This document shows positions 34,319-43,287 of a DNA stretch of 64,000 nt, one piece after another (the first letter of the stretch is position 1; every line of letters starts with the position of its first letter). Origin of the DNA: Bacteroidota bacterium (GTDB lineage: Bacteria; Bacteroidota; Bacteroidia; B-17B0; Aurantibacillaceae); the NCBI GenBank assembly GCA_013298715.1, contig JAAFIQ010000004.1, positions 154,944-218,943 of the forward strand, written 5' to 3'. Under the pieces are notes generated by a model, which was not told where the DNA came from, did no database searches, and saw only the letters and a program-made list of their open reading frames with translations. The position numbers and the translations under genes are program-made.

Positions 34319-35191
34319 TTATTTTTCTAAACTTCCCCAAACGCCCAATGGTAGGTTAATTCCGCTGGTTGCCTTTAAATACAACTCACCTATTTGTAAT
34401 TCTGATTTATTTTTTGTAGAGAAATCGTGCAATAAATTTTGTGGCACCAATGCCGAAAAGCCCAGTGAATATGCATTTAAAATCAATAAATGATTTTGTG
34501 TATCTAAAATTTGTAATACACTATCCATCATTTCTTTAATGTTATCTTCTAACTTCCATTTCTCTCCATTAGGTCCATGGCCAAATGCAGGCGGGTCAAG
34601 TATTATTGCGTTGTATTTATTCCCTCTTCTAATTTCTTTTTTTACAAATTTAAGTGCATCATCTACCAACCAGCGTATGTTATCTAAATTAGATTTTTGC
34701 ATGTTTTCGTTAGCCCAAGTAACAACTTGTTTAATGCTATCAACATGAGTAACATCTGCTCCGGCTGCTCTTGCCGCAATGCTGGCGCCACCGGTATAAG
34801 CAAATAAATTTAAAAATTTAAGATTCGCCTTTTTAGACAGAAAATTATAGAGTTTATTCCAATTCACAGCTTGCTCAGGAAAAATACCAACGTGCTTAAA
34901 ACTTGTTAAGCCCAAACGAAATGTAATCTTAGTTGTTTTATTAAACGCATAATCAATTGTCCACTGTTCTGGCATCTTTTTTAGCATTTTCCAATCGCCA
35001 CTGCTACTATTTTTTGGAATAAATTTTACATGTGCTTGTTTTTCCCAATCACTTTCAGAATACTTTTTACTCCACACAGCCTGTGGCTCTGGTCTTATGG
35101 TAATGTATTTTCCAAAACGTTCTAATTTTTCAAAATCGCCACAGTCAATCAATTCATACTCGGTAAAATTTGTTGGTGTAAGTAATTGCAT
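34319..35191 (-). CDS. Class I SAM-dependent methyltransferase of the RlmI/RlmK-like type
   Basis: This 290-residue protein has a catalytic Rossmann domain in which LNLFAYTGGASIAARAAGADVTHVDS is motif I/II and ILDPPAFGHG is the DPPxFG motif of the rRNA cytosine-5 methyltransferase group (RlmI/RsmC-like). The N-terminal 100 residues form a strand-rich domain with RPEPQAVW. Its substrate is probably rRNA, but the exact base is unknown. It is convergent with corA, with only 2 nt between their stop codons. Confidence 0.8.
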   Translation of the reverse strand: MQLLTPTNFTEYELIDCGDFEKLERFGKYITIRPEPQAVWSKKYSESDWEKQAHVKFIPKNSSSGDWKMLKKMPEQWTIDYAFNKTTKITFRLGLTSFKHVGIFPEQAVNWNKLYNFLSKKANLKFLNLFAYTGGASIAARAAGADVTHVDSIKQVVTWANENMQKSNLDNIRWLVDDALKFVKKEIRRGNKYNAIILDPPAFGHGPNGEKWKLEDNIKEMMDSVLQILDTQNHLLILNAYSLGFSALVPQNLLHDFSTKNKSELQIGELYLKATSGINLPLGVWGSLEK

Positions 35192-35315
35192 TTTTTAAAG
35201 TTAAGTAATTAGGATTTATAATTTTCATTTCTATACCAAAGAAGTAAAAAAGAAGATGTTAATAAATGAACTTCTACCACAAATTCGTATATGCTAAAAA
35301 TACTTAGTTTAGTTT

Positions 35316-36725
35316 ATGCAAAAAAATCAGTCATCATTTATAGCTTTAATTACAGTTTTCTTTTTTTGGGGATTCGTGGCAGCAAGTAATGGTATTTTAA
35401 TACCGATGTTTAAAGAAAAATTTACTTTAACCCAGTTTCAGTCACAATTGATTGATTTTGCGTTCTACGCAGCCTATTTTGTTGGCTCATTCATAATATT
35501 TATAACCTCATTACTTGGTAAAGATCCAATTCAAAAAATGGGATATAAAAATTCATTAATCTTAGGATTATTAATCTCTTCTCTTGGTGCATTAATTTTT
35601 ATCCCCGCCGCTACAACCGAATCTTACCCCTTATTTATGTTGGCGCTTTTTGTAATTGGCTTAGGTTTTGCTGTACAACAAATTGTAGCAAATCCGTTTG
35701 TTATTAATTTTGGGGATCAAAAAACTGGTTCACACCGTTTGAGTTTAGCGGGCGGCATAAATTCTTTTGGAACAACAATTGGCCCAGTTTTATTAAGCTA
35801 TGCCTTGTTTGGCGATATTAATGGTTTGCAAAGTAAAGCGTTTGATTTAACCTTAGTAATTGCTCCAGCATTAATTTTATTCTTCTTATTTTTAATTTGC
35901 TCTGCTGTTTTAAAGTTTAGTAAATTGCCCGAGGTTGGTAGCGCCGATGTAATGGAAAGAGAGCTAGGCGCGTTTAGATACCCGCAATTAGTGTTTGGCA
36001 TGATTGCTATATTTATCTATGTAGGCGTAGAAGTTACCATCCAAAGTAATATGGGCGCTTTATTGGCAATGCCTGAAATTAAAGGGATAGATCATACAAA
36101 AATTTCTTCCTATATTTCTTTATACTGGGGAAGTTTAATGATTGGCCGCTGGACTGGGGCTTTAGAAGTATTTAACTTTAAAGGTAATTTAAAAAAGATT
36201 ATGATCATCATTGTTCCATTAATCGCATTTACTGTTATATATGCCGTGAACCTGTTTCGTGGAAGCGATGTAAGTGATTATTTTTATTATTTACCTTACG
36301 TAATAATTGCTTCTGGATTATTTATTTTGAGTGGTAGTAGTGCTTCTAAATCCTTAATTACACTTTCTATAGCTGCAATTGTTATGATGTGCGTTGGATT
36401 AGTTACAAGCGGAAATATTGCTTTATTTTCTTTTATGAGTGGAGGTTTATTTTGCTCTGTTATGTGGCCGTGTATATTTGCATTGGCAATAAATGGATTA
36501 GGAAAATTCACAAATCAAGGCTCGTCTTTATTGATTATGATGATTTTTGGAGGAGCTGTTATACCGCCAATACAAGGTTATTTGATAGATGTTTTTAACG
36601 CACAAATTTCTTACGTTATTGCCATTTTCTGTTTTGCTTATTTAGCCTGGTATGGCTTTGCTGTGAATGGCTTTTATAAAAAGCAAGGAATAAGTTTAGA
36701 AAATAACGCCAGCCCTAAACATTAG
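35316..36725 (+). CDS. MFS sugar transporter, FucP/glucose-galactose type
   Basis: This 469-residue protein has twelve predicted membrane helices and the features of the FucP subfamily of MFS symporters: FFFWGFVAASNGILIPMFKE at helix 1, a QxxL-DFAFYAAYFVGSF region, and FVINFGDQKTGSHRLSLAGGINSFGTTIGPVLLS in helices 4-5. It probably takes up fucose, glucose or galactose with protons. No catabolic genes are beside it. A possible promoter at 35300-35312 (TACTTAGTTTAG) lies just before the ATG. Confidence 0.88.
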   Translation: MQKNQSSFIALITVFFFWGFVAASNGILIPMFKEKFTLTQFQSQLIDFAFYAAYFVGSFIIFITSLLGKDPIQKMGYKNSLILGLLISSLGALIFIPAATTESYPLFMLALFVIGLGFAVQQIVANPFVINFGDQKTGSHRLSLAGGINSFGTTIGPVLLSYALFGDINGLQSKAFDLTLVIAPALILFFLFLICSAVLKFSKLPEVGSADVMERELGAFRYPQLVFGMIAIFIYVGVEVTIQSNMGALLAMPEIKGIDHTKISSYISLYWGSLMIGRWTGALEVFNFKGNLKKIMIIIVPLIAFTVIYAVNLFRGSDVSDYFYYLPYVIIASGLFILSGSSASKSLITLSIAAIVMMCVGLVTSGNIALFSFMSGGLFCSVMWPCIFALAINGLGKFTNQGSSLLIMMIFGGAVIPPIQGYLIDVFNAQISYVIAIFCFAYLAWYGFAVNGFYKKQGISLENNASPKH

Positions 36726-36733
36726 TTTATGCT

Positions 36734-37573
36734 TTAGGGGTTACAAAAATCGCAATACATAGGGTCTTCATGGGTTTTACCATGAGGGAATTTCTTTTCT
36801 GTTTGATGATGGCATTTTTTGCACTCTGATACAAACGCTAAAGTAGACCGAGTTGGGCTTGCACAATTCGAGCATGGCAAACCGTCCTTTGAAGCAGTTA
36901 TTACAAAACCAAACATACCACATTTAGGACAAGTGCTTTTTAGAGCCTCAACCAATTTATTTGCGCAGCGCTCAATTACCTTCATTCTTGTAGGATTTAA
37001 GTGCGCGCGCATGTCGGTTTCTACAGAAATAAACTTGTTAGATTTAATGTTTTCATTAAATAATTCGATTAACACTTTTTCAGATTGAATTCCTTTTTTT
37101 ATAATTTGATTTTTTTCATCCTTTAATATAAGGGCGTGCGAAGGAAACTTGCTTCGATCAGCAAACTTCAATAATTCAACTTTGTCCCTTACATCCGCTT
37201 TATTAAAATTTGTATCGGTACTTATTTCATTAACTACAACCTCAACACTATTTATTTTATCGTAGTACATAAGTAATTCAATGTCTGCGTTTACAAATGC
37301 TATTGCAGGATGTGGTCCAAAAGAGCCTTCGCTCGCTATGGCAATATCATAGCCTAATTTATCTGTAGCAAATAAACATTTTTGTTTGGATGTAACAAAT
37401 GCTGAATTCCGTCTATCAATCTCTCCAGAGAAAGTTCCAAAAATATCCGTATCAATACGAGTATCTGCAACACACTTCAAGCCTAATTCTAACTCTAAAA
37501 CGGGTGCAATAACTTTTTCTTTCCCATGCATTGTAGCTATACAAACACGTTTGTCTTTAAAATACACTTTCAT
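36734..37573 (-). CDS. Uncharacterised DUF6671-like zinc-ribbon protein
   Basis: This 279-residue cytoplasmic protein opens with KRVCIATMHGKEKVIAPVLE and contains IAIASEGSFGPHP and RAHLNPTRMKVIERCANKL, which match my recollection of the DUF6671 family. The C-terminal 65 residues hold three CxxC pairs (CPKCG, CSNC, CKKC, then CDFC), forming one or two zinc ribbons, so a nucleic-acid or protein-binding role is likely. The catalytic function is unknown. It is the last gene of a minus-strand run that includes the isocitrate dehydrogenase. Confidence 0.65.
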   Translation of the reverse strand: MKVYFKDKRVCIATMHGKEKVIAPVLELELGLKCVADTRIDTDIFGTFSGEIDRRNSAFVTSKQKCLFATDKLGYDIAIASEGSFGPHPAIAFVNADIELLMYYDKINSVEVVVNEISTDTNFNKADVRDKVELLKFADRSKFPSHALILKDEKNQIIKKGIQSEKVLIELFNENIKSNKFISVETDMRAHLNPTRMKVIERCANKLVEALKSTCPKCGMFGFVITASKDGLPCSNCASPTRSTLAFVSECKKCHHQTEKKFPHGKTHEDPMYCDFCNP

Positions 37574-37580
37574 AACAAAG

Positions 37581-38168
37581 TTATTTTTTAAGTATTATTC
37601 CTTTACCAATTGCGACTGAGATTTTTTTCTTTAAATGATGTGGTTTTTTATTAACGCCAAAATGCTTTGGTAAAAAATAAAACTGAAGGTTTAAAGAAAC
37701 TCTGTCGTAAAACTTATTATCAATAGTGGATTGTTGGTAGATATGGCCTTCTTGAGCTAATTCAAAAAAATTAACGTAGGCGTCTTGTTTATGAACTTTT
37801 CCATTAAACGTAACATTTCCATGCAACTCAAAAGACTTAATATTACTATGCGTAAGCGCTAACAAATCACCGGCAGGAATTGGGGCTTTAAAAATAAACT
37901 TTGATTCAGTTAAATCAATGAGCCACTCATCTAAACTATCAACCCCACATTTCATGTTAGCAAAATCAATCTCCACAATTAACTCAGAGTTTCCAAGGTC
38001 GTGATAAATTTCGGCTGCATCCCTTATAGAGAAATGTTTATCCCCATGATAATACGTATCAATATAAGTTTTAGATCTCCTAATTTCCTGCGCTAAAAGC
38101 AAGAATGGAAAGCTTAAAACGATTAAAAGCATGTTGCGTATCAAGTTGTTTATCTTTCCATTCTTCAT
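37581..38168 (-). CDS. Secreted protein with a YceI-like fold (uncertain)
   Basis: From ATG 38168 the protein is 195 residues with a signal peptide (IRNMLLIVLSFPFLLLAQE). The upstream start at 38219 would add a 17-residue extension overlapping the previous gene and is not favoured. The mature part shows a pattern of beta strands (ELIVEIDFANMKCGVDSLDEWL ... IKSFELHGNVTFNGKVHKQDAYVNF) that recalls the YceI lipid-binding barrel, but the match is weak. It is periplasmic by prediction. It stands in a minus-strand run downstream of icd and a small helical protein. Confidence 0.5.
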   Translation of the reverse strand: MKNGKINNLIRNMLLIVLSFPFLLLAQEIRRSKTYIDTYYHGDKHFSIRDAAEIYHDLGNSELIVEIDFANMKCGVDSLDEWLIDLTESKFIFKAPIPAGDLLALTHSNIKSFELHGNVTFNGKVHKQDAYVNFFELAQEGHIYQQSTIDNKFYDRVSLNLQFYFLPKHFGVNKKPHHLKKKISVAIGKGIILKK

Positions 38169-38184
38169 AAAAATAGTATTAAGT

Positions 38185-38391
38185 TTATTTTTGTTTTTCA
38201 AAGTAGCTCTTTGCCTCAAACAATAGCTTCTGCAATTGTTTAATTTCTTTTTGTCTTAAATCAAAATCATTTGAACTCTCAACAATTTTAATTTTTTCTA
38301 ATTGAAATTTAATTTTTGCATCAATATATTGCGTTAGCAAATTAATTGCTTCGGCTCTGAGTTCAGAATTTTTATTTCTTTCAGTTTGCAT
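38185..38391 (-). CDS. Small helical protein of unknown function
   Basis: This 68-residue protein is made almost wholly of charged, helix-forming residues with heptad-like leucines (INLLTQYIDAKIKFQLEKIKIVES ... IKQLQKLLFEAKSYFEKQK), so it is probably a coiled coil. It starts 6 nt after the icd stop and is cotranscribed with it. No family was recognised. Its codon pattern and tight spacing support it as a real gene. Confidence 0.5.
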   Translation of the reverse strand: MQTERNKNSELRAEAINLLTQYIDAKIKFQLEKIKIVESSNDFDLRQKEIKQLQKLLFEAKSYFEKQK

Positions 38392-38397
38392 GTCCGT

Positions 38398-39831
38398 TTA
38401 TTGACCTTGTCCTAGAGAATATCCAGCTTTTCCATCAAACGTATATAAATTCTCAGTTTTAATTATATCTAATCCCAATTTATGAGCGCCAGAAATCACC
38501 GAAAGGACGTCTTCGTAAGTAAAATTACTCTCTTCTGCTGGTTTAAATCTACAGCGCCAGTGGTCTGTACAAAATGTTTCTTTTAATCCTTGAGGCCACA
38601 CTTTGATACCACGGTTTGTAATCATATTCAATTTAATTTTTCCTGTGCTAAGCATGTCAATTTTTTCGCCGAGTTTCTCTACGTTTGTTTCTTTGCTATC
38701 GATAAACATATCAAATCCAACTAATGCTTTGGTTAATGCAGTACGACGTTTGTATGGCTTAATGGTTATTGTTTCAGAATCAAATTTTGCCGGTTCAAAT
38801 ACGTTTGGCTTCTGTCCTAATCTGCTAATAACAGCATCTGTAAACTCTCTTGTACCAACCTTTACTTTACTCGTTTCTTGGTTGTATATATCCGCGGTGT
38901 GAATTCCATCTTCAATAGTTTTTAACCAAGCATCTTGTATTTTTTGAGCAGCCTCTGTTTCGCCCAACTGCGTGAGCATAAGAACCGCCGATTGAATTAA
39001 TCCAGATGGATTAGCAATATTTTGTCCTGCTATAGTTGGGGCAGAACCATGAATGGCCTCAAACATACTACACTCTTCTCCTATATTTGAAGACCCTGCT
39101 AAACCAACCGAACCAGCTATCTGAGCAACAACATCTGAAAGAATATCCCCATAAAGATTTAAAGTAACAATTACATCAAAATCTTCCGGTGTATCTGCAA
39201 CACGCGCTGTGCCTATGTCTATAATCAAATGTTCCTTTTCAATTTCCGGATATTCTACACCAACTTCTTTAAATACTTCATGAAATAAACCATCCGTTTG
39301 CTTCATTATATTATCTTTAGTTAAACAGGTAACTTTTTTCCTTCCAAACAGTTTTGCGTATTCAAATGCATAACGCACAATTTTTTCGCAACCTGGTCTG
39401 CTAATCAATTTTAAGCATTGTACTACTTCATCGGTTTGTTGGTGTTCAATACCCGCATATAAATCCTCTTCGTTTTCTCTAATAATTACAATATCTAGTT
39501 TTGGATGTTTTGTAGTAACAAATGGATGCAGGCTTTTACAAGGACGCACGTTGGCGTACAAACCTAACATTTTACGGGTTGTAACGTTTAAACTTTTATA
39601 ACCTCCGCCCGAAGGTGTTGTAATAGGTGCTTTTAAAAATACTTTGTTTTTGCGAATGGTATCCCAGGCGCTACTACTTATTCCTGATGTATTTCCTGAC
39701 AAATAAACCTTTTCCCCGATTTCTAATTCATCGTATTCAATTTGTGCGCCGCTTGCTTTAATGATCCTTAAAGTAGCTTCCATAATTTCTGGTCCAATGC
39801 CATCACCTTTTGCAATTGTTATTCTTTTCAT
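38398..39831 (-). CDS. icd: NADP-dependent isocitrate dehydrogenase (long, dimeric type)
   Basis: This 477-residue protein belongs to the isocitrate/isopropylmalate dehydrogenase family. Key motifs are KGDGIGPEIMEATLRI (residues 8-23), LYANVRPCKS and IRENEEDLYAGIEHQ for substrate binding, and NLYGDILSDVVAQIAGSVGLAGSSNIG. The extra 120-residue C-terminal domain (LSTGKIKLNMITNRGIKVWPQG ... YTFDGKAGYSLGQGQ) marks the subtype known from Thermus and many Bacteroidota. It oxidises isocitrate to 2-oxoglutarate in the TCA cycle. ATG at 39831. It is followed directly by the small helical protein gene. Confidence 0.9.
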   Translation of the reverse strand: MKRITIAKGDGIGPEIMEATLRIIKASGAQIEYDELEIGEKVYLSGNTSGISSSAWDTIRKNKVFLKAPITTPSGGGYKSLNVTTRKMLGLYANVRPCKSLHPFVTTKHPKLDIVIIRENEEDLYAGIEHQQTDEVVQCLKLISRPGCEKIVRYAFEYAKLFGRKKVTCLTKDNIMKQTDGLFHEVFKEVGVEYPEIEKEHLIIDIGTARVADTPEDFDVIVTLNLYGDILSDVVAQIAGSVGLAGSSNIGEECSMFEAIHGSAPTIAGQNIANPSGLIQSAVLMLTQLGETEAAQKIQDAWLKTIEDGIHTADIYNQETSKVKVGTREFTDAVISRLGQKPNVFEPAKFDSETITIKPYKRRTALTKALVGFDMFIDSKETNVEKLGEKIDMLSTGKIKLNMITNRGIKVWPQGLKETFCTDHWRCRFKPAEESNFTYEDVLSVISGAHKLGLDIIKTENLYTFDGKAGYSLGQGQ

Positions 39832-39897
39832 TTTTGTTTTTGTTATTTGTGTTTATTCTTCTTAGTTTAATAGTTGGTCAAATAAAGTTTTTATTTC

Positions 39898-40524
39898 TTA
39901 TAACTTCACGTCATAAATACTTTTTATTGGTATAATGGTTCCACCTTTAATACATATAAAACCATCATCCAAATGCCAAATGGTTACAAGTGTATTATGT
40001 ACTTTGCCCTTATAATTAAAGATTAGACTTACTTTTTGTTTGTATAAATTCCCTAATGTTAACGCCGATGACAAAGCGAGTTTACGTTTCTCAATTGCCT
40101 CTGTATTGGTTAGAACCTCATTTGAAGAAATGTGTTCATTTACAATCTCGTTTTTATCAATGTAAATAGAGTTTAAACTAGTATTTCTTGGATTAACGGT
40201 TCTTTGCAAATTTTGAATCGCTACCTTCACCTTTCTTCGATTCCTGAATTGTTTTTCTGAATTATTAATTGCGTATATAGTTAGTTTTGAACTGGCAAAA
40301 GAATCGTAATAAAACTTTAAAATCAAGATACCCAATAATAGACTGATTAATCCAGCTAAGAAATAGTGATGCCTTGAAAATTCGGCCATCTCTTCAAATA
40401 GATGGGCAGGAGATGTATGAAATATAAAGCACGCCAACGAAAAGATAATTAAGAGTGAGCTTATAGTAAAAACTAAAATTTTTACTTTGGCATTTGTTTT
40501 TTGATTATTAAATGTTGTTTCCAT
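39898..40524 (-). CDS. Unknown protein with two membrane helices
   Basis: This 208-residue protein has two N-terminal hydrophobic helices (about residues 14-33 and 53-70) and a cytoplasmic C-terminal domain of about 130 residues that is rich in Lys and Asn and ends in a small beta-rich segment (YKGKVHNTLVTIWHLDDGFICIKGGTIIPI). No family was recognised. It lies 24 nt downstream of the SPFH lipoprotein on the same strand, so the two are likely an operon and may work together in membrane organisation. Confidence 0.55.
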   Translation of the reverse strand: METTFNNQKTNAKVKILVFTISSLLIIFSLACFIFHTSPAHLFEEMAEFSRHHYFLAGLISLLLGILILKFYYDSFASSKLTIYAINNSEKQFRNRRKVKVAIQNLQRTVNPRNTSLNSIYIDKNEIVNEHISSNEVLTNTEAIEKRKLALSSALTLGNLYKQKVSLIFNYKGKVHNTLVTIWHLDDGFICIKGGTIIPIKSIYDVKL

Positions 40525-40548
40525 CGTTGTTTTTTTCTTTAGTTTGTG

Positions 40549-41319
40549 TTAGTTATTTATAAGAAAAGGTGTTTTACCATCTGTGATAATTACTTTACTA
40601 TTTGGTGATTTGGATAATTCATTAAATGCTTCAATACTTCTTATTTTAATTATTTGATCCGTTAATCCTTCTGAAATTATTTTTTGTGCATCGCTTACAC
40701 CTTGTGCTTCAATGATTTTTCTGTCAGCTTCTAGTTTTGCTTGTTTAAGAATAAACTCCATACGCATTAGATCTTGTTCGGCCTGTAATTTTTGTTCAAT
40801 AGAGCTTGCCAATCCTTGAGGTAACTGAATGCTTTTCATTAACACGGCCTGTATTGAAATTCCATTGCCGCTTAAAGTTTCTGCCATTTTATCCCGAATG
40901 GCTTTCTCTATTTCACCACGCTTACCAGAGTGTAAGTCTTTTGCATAAAACTGAGAACAGACGTCAGCTGAAGCAGAGCGGAATACACTCGATATAATTG
41001 ATTCGTAACTTAAGCCTGTATTTGTAATTAAACTTCTAACAGAATCTTTGTTTAAATTGTAGAGGATAGAAATTTGTGAATTAACGCTCATTCCCTCCTT
41101 AGTAGGCAAGCTAATTGATAATTCAAGATTATTTGTCCTCACCGAAATTTTAATAACCCGTGTAGTAAATGGATTAAAACCTACTGTTCCTTCATTATAG
41201 GTACGTTTAGACAATTTCCCTAGTCTTTGTTTTATACCAACTTCGCCAGGCTTTACTATTGCACAACTTGATAAAATTAGAGTTATCATTATAGATAACA
41301 GAACCACTTTTGTTTTCAT
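40549..41319 (-). CDS. SPFH/prohibitin-domain lipoprotein
   Basis: Starting at ATG 41319 (the upstream 41361 start adds a 14-residue leader that breaks the signal peptide), the protein is 256 residues. It has a lipoprotein signal (VLLSIMITLILSSC) and an SPFH domain: PGEVGIKQRLGKL, then NLELSISLPTKEGMSVNSQISILYNLN, and a coiled coil (KLQAEQDLMRMEFILKQAKLEADRKIIEAQG). SPFH proteins form ring-like oligomers on membranes and affect protease or lipid-domain organisation. Most bacterial members have a membrane helix; a lipid anchor is the Bacteroidota version. It is divergent from the LysR gene. Confidence 0.8.
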   Translation of the reverse strand: MKTKVVLLSIMITLILSSCAIVKPGEVGIKQRLGKLSKRTYNEGTVGFNPFTTRVIKISVRTNNLELSISLPTKEGMSVNSQISILYNLNKDSVRSLITNTGLSYESIISSVFRSASADVCSQFYAKDLHSGKRGEIEKAIRDKMAETLSGNGISIQAVLMKSIQLPQGLASSIEQKLQAEQDLMRMEFILKQAKLEADRKIIEAQGVSDAQKIISEGLTDQIIKIRSIEAFNELSKSPNSKVIITDGKTPFLINN

Positions 41320-41372
41320 ACTTATTGTTTTGATATTACAAAAATAAAGGTTCTTATTCATATAATTTTATT

Positions 41373-41380
41373 TATATTTG
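41373..41380 (+). promoter_or_regulatory. -7 box TATATTTG before lysR, in an AT-rich divergent region
   Basis: TATATTTG at 41373-41380 matches the consensus exactly; the LysR ATG is at 41405. Around it lies the run TTATATTATATATAA, an imperfect palindrome that could bind the LysR protein and control the divergent SPFH operon. Confidence 0.45.
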
Positions 41381-41404
41381 TTATATTATATATAAATAAT
41401 TTTT

Positions 41405-42316
41405 ATGAATTACACATTAAATCAACTACAGGTATTTGCTAAAGTAGTAGAAACATCAAGTATTACAAAGGCAGCAGAAGAATTATTTATTACGCAGCCC
41501 GCTGCATCTATTCAAATGAGGAATTTTCAAGATCAATTTGATATTGCCCTTACGATTGCCGTTGGAAGAAACATAAAGATTACCGATTTTGGGATGGAGA
41601 TTTACAAAATGGTTGAGAAAATATTAGAAGAGGTATACGCCATAAATTACAAAACGCAGGCTTATAAAGGATTACTTAGCGGCCGATTATCTTTAAGCGT
41701 TGTATCTACAGGCAAATACGTAATGCCATATTTTCTTTCTGAATTTATGAAGTTGCATCAAGGGATAGATTTAAGAATGGACGTAACCAATAAAAGTAAA
41801 GTTATTAACGATTTAATAGAAGGTGAATTTGAGTTTGCACTTGTATCCATTCTTCCTGAAAAATTAGATGTGAATGAAATTATTTTATTAGATAATGAAT
41901 TAAACTTTATAGCAAATAAAAATTTTAATAGCGGTACAAATAAATTATCAAAATCAGATTTGGAAACCCACACCTTGATTTTTAGAGAAGAAGGATCGGC
42001 CACCAGAAAAATAATGGAGGATTATTTTGAGAAGAAAAATTTTTATGTACGAAAAAAAATTGAGCTAACAAGTAATGAGGCCGTTAAACAAGCTCTTTTA
42101 GCTGGACTTGGAATTTCAATTATGCCATTAATTGGTATAAGAAATGAATTAAAAAACAAAACTCTTAAAATTTTACCCAGCGCTGGATTACCAATAAAAA
42201 CAAAGTGGCGAATAATTTGGTTAAAAGGAAAGAAATTAAGCCCGGTTGGCAATGCTTTTAAAGATTACATTTTAGCAAATAAGGAAATACTTCTTAAAAA
42301 ATATTTCAACTTATAA
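41405..42316 (+). CDS. LysR-family transcriptional regulator
   Basis: This 303-residue protein has an N-terminal winged-helix domain (NQLQVFAKVVETSSITKAAEELFITQPAASIQMRN, residues 6-40) and a periplasmic-binding-type effector domain (about residues 90-300) that begins GRLSLSVVSTGKYVMPYFLSEFMK. It is divergent from the SPFH operon, so it may regulate that operon. The effector is unknown. Its stop is only 2 nt from the convergent queG stop. Confidence 0.9.
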   Translation: MNYTLNQLQVFAKVVETSSITKAAEELFITQPAASIQMRNFQDQFDIALTIAVGRNIKITDFGMEIYKMVEKILEEVYAINYKTQAYKGLLSGRLSLSVVSTGKYVMPYFLSEFMKLHQGIDLRMDVTNKSKVINDLIEGEFEFALVSILPEKLDVNEIILLDNELNFIANKNFNSGTNKLSKSDLETHTLIFREEGSATRKIMEDYFEKKNFYVRKKIELTSNEAVKQALLAGLGISIMPLIGIRNELKNKTLKILPSAGLPIKTKWRIIWLKGKKLSPVGNAFKDYILANKEILLKKYFNL

Positions 42317-42318
42317 AA

Positions 42319-43242
42319 TTACTTTATTGGTTTTATAAATTTAATATTGCGTTTTAAACCATTAAATTTTGTACGTTTTATTGGTGAGTTTTTAAAAATT
42401 ATTTTAAATGTTTCTTCTGTTATTTCATCCCAATCGGTACTTGAATAATCAATAAATGTTTTCTTTCTAAATAGTGGTTCTGAATGTGGTTTGCTAAATC
42501 TGTTCCAAGGGCAAACATCTTGGCAAACGTCACAGCCAAAAGCCCAATTATCCATTTTACCCGAAAATGATTTTGGTATTTCGTTTTTTAATTCTATCGT
42601 TAAATAGCTTATACATTTGCTACCATCAACCACGTATGGCGCAACTATAGCCTCGGTTGGGCACGCATCAATACATTTGGTGCAAGTTCCGCAATAATCT
42701 TTTATTGGTGCATCTGCCTCTAATTCTAAATCAATTATTAATTCTGCCAAAAAAAAGAAAGACCCATTTTCTTTAGTAATTAAATTAGAATTTTTTCCTA
42801 CCCAACCCACCCCACTCTTTGCCGCCCAAGCTTTTTCTAAAACAGGTGCACTATCAACAAAAGCTCTACCATTTACATCACCAATTTCTTGTTTTAATAA
42901 CTCTAAAAATAGTTTAAGCTTGTCTTTTATTACGTGATGATAATCCTCACCGTAAGCATACTTACTAATTTTTATTTCTGAATTACTCTGTTCTAGCTCA
43001 GGAAAATAATTATAAAGTAATGTAACAACTGATTTTGCATCCTCAACTAACATATTAGGATTTAACCGCTTGTCAAAATAATTTTCCATGTAGGCCATAT
43101 CTCCATGCTTATTTTCTCTCAACCACTTTTCTAATCGCGGGGCTTCTTCTTCAAGAAATTCAGATTTGCTAATGCCACAAAAATCAAAGCCTAATTGCTT
43201 GGCAATTTTTTTTACTTGCTGTGTATGTTTGCTTATACTCAT
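42319..43242 (-). CDS. queG: Epoxyqueuosine reductase
   Basis: This 307-residue protein has the QueG layout: an N-terminal B12-binding-like domain ([23 protein letters not shown]; the DUF1730 region) and a C-terminal double 4Fe-4S ferredoxin-like domain with [16 protein letters not shown] and [13 protein letters not shown]. The enzyme reduces epoxyqueuosine to queuosine at position 34 of tRNA, using a cobalamin cofactor. The usual C-terminal HEAT-like extension is absent, as in other Bacteroidota forms. A rho-independent terminator for the upstream gene ends directly at its ATG, so its own promoter must lie within or before that hairpin. Confidence 0.9.
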   Translation of the reverse strand: MSISKHTQQVKKIAKQLGFDFCGISKSEFLEEEAPRLEKWLRENKHGDMAYMENYFDKRLNPNMLVEDAKSVVTLLYNYFPELEQSNSEIKISKYAYGEDYHHVIKDKLKLFLELLKQEIGDVNGRAFVDSAPVLEKAWAAKSGVGWVGKNSNLITKENGSFFFLAELIIDLELEADAPIKDYCGTCTKCIDACPTEAIVAPYVVDGSKCISYLTIELKNEIPKSFSGKMDNWAFGCDVCQDVCPWNRFSKPHSEPLFRKKTFIDYSSTDWDEITEETFKIIFKNSPIKRTKFNGLKRNIKFIKPIK

Positions 43243-43273
43243 AAAAAAACCCCACCAAAGGCGGGGTTTAAAT
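43243..43273 (-). terminator. Rho-independent terminator between the giant T9SS gene and queG
   Basis: Reading the minus strand, AAACCCC and GGGGTTT arms (with CC/GG pairs inside) close around a short loop, followed by seven T residues that end at the queG ATG (43242). It should terminate transcripts from the gene at 43288-46806. The location immediately before a start codon is unusual. Confidence 0.8.
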
Positions 43274-43287
43274 TAAATTAATCAATT

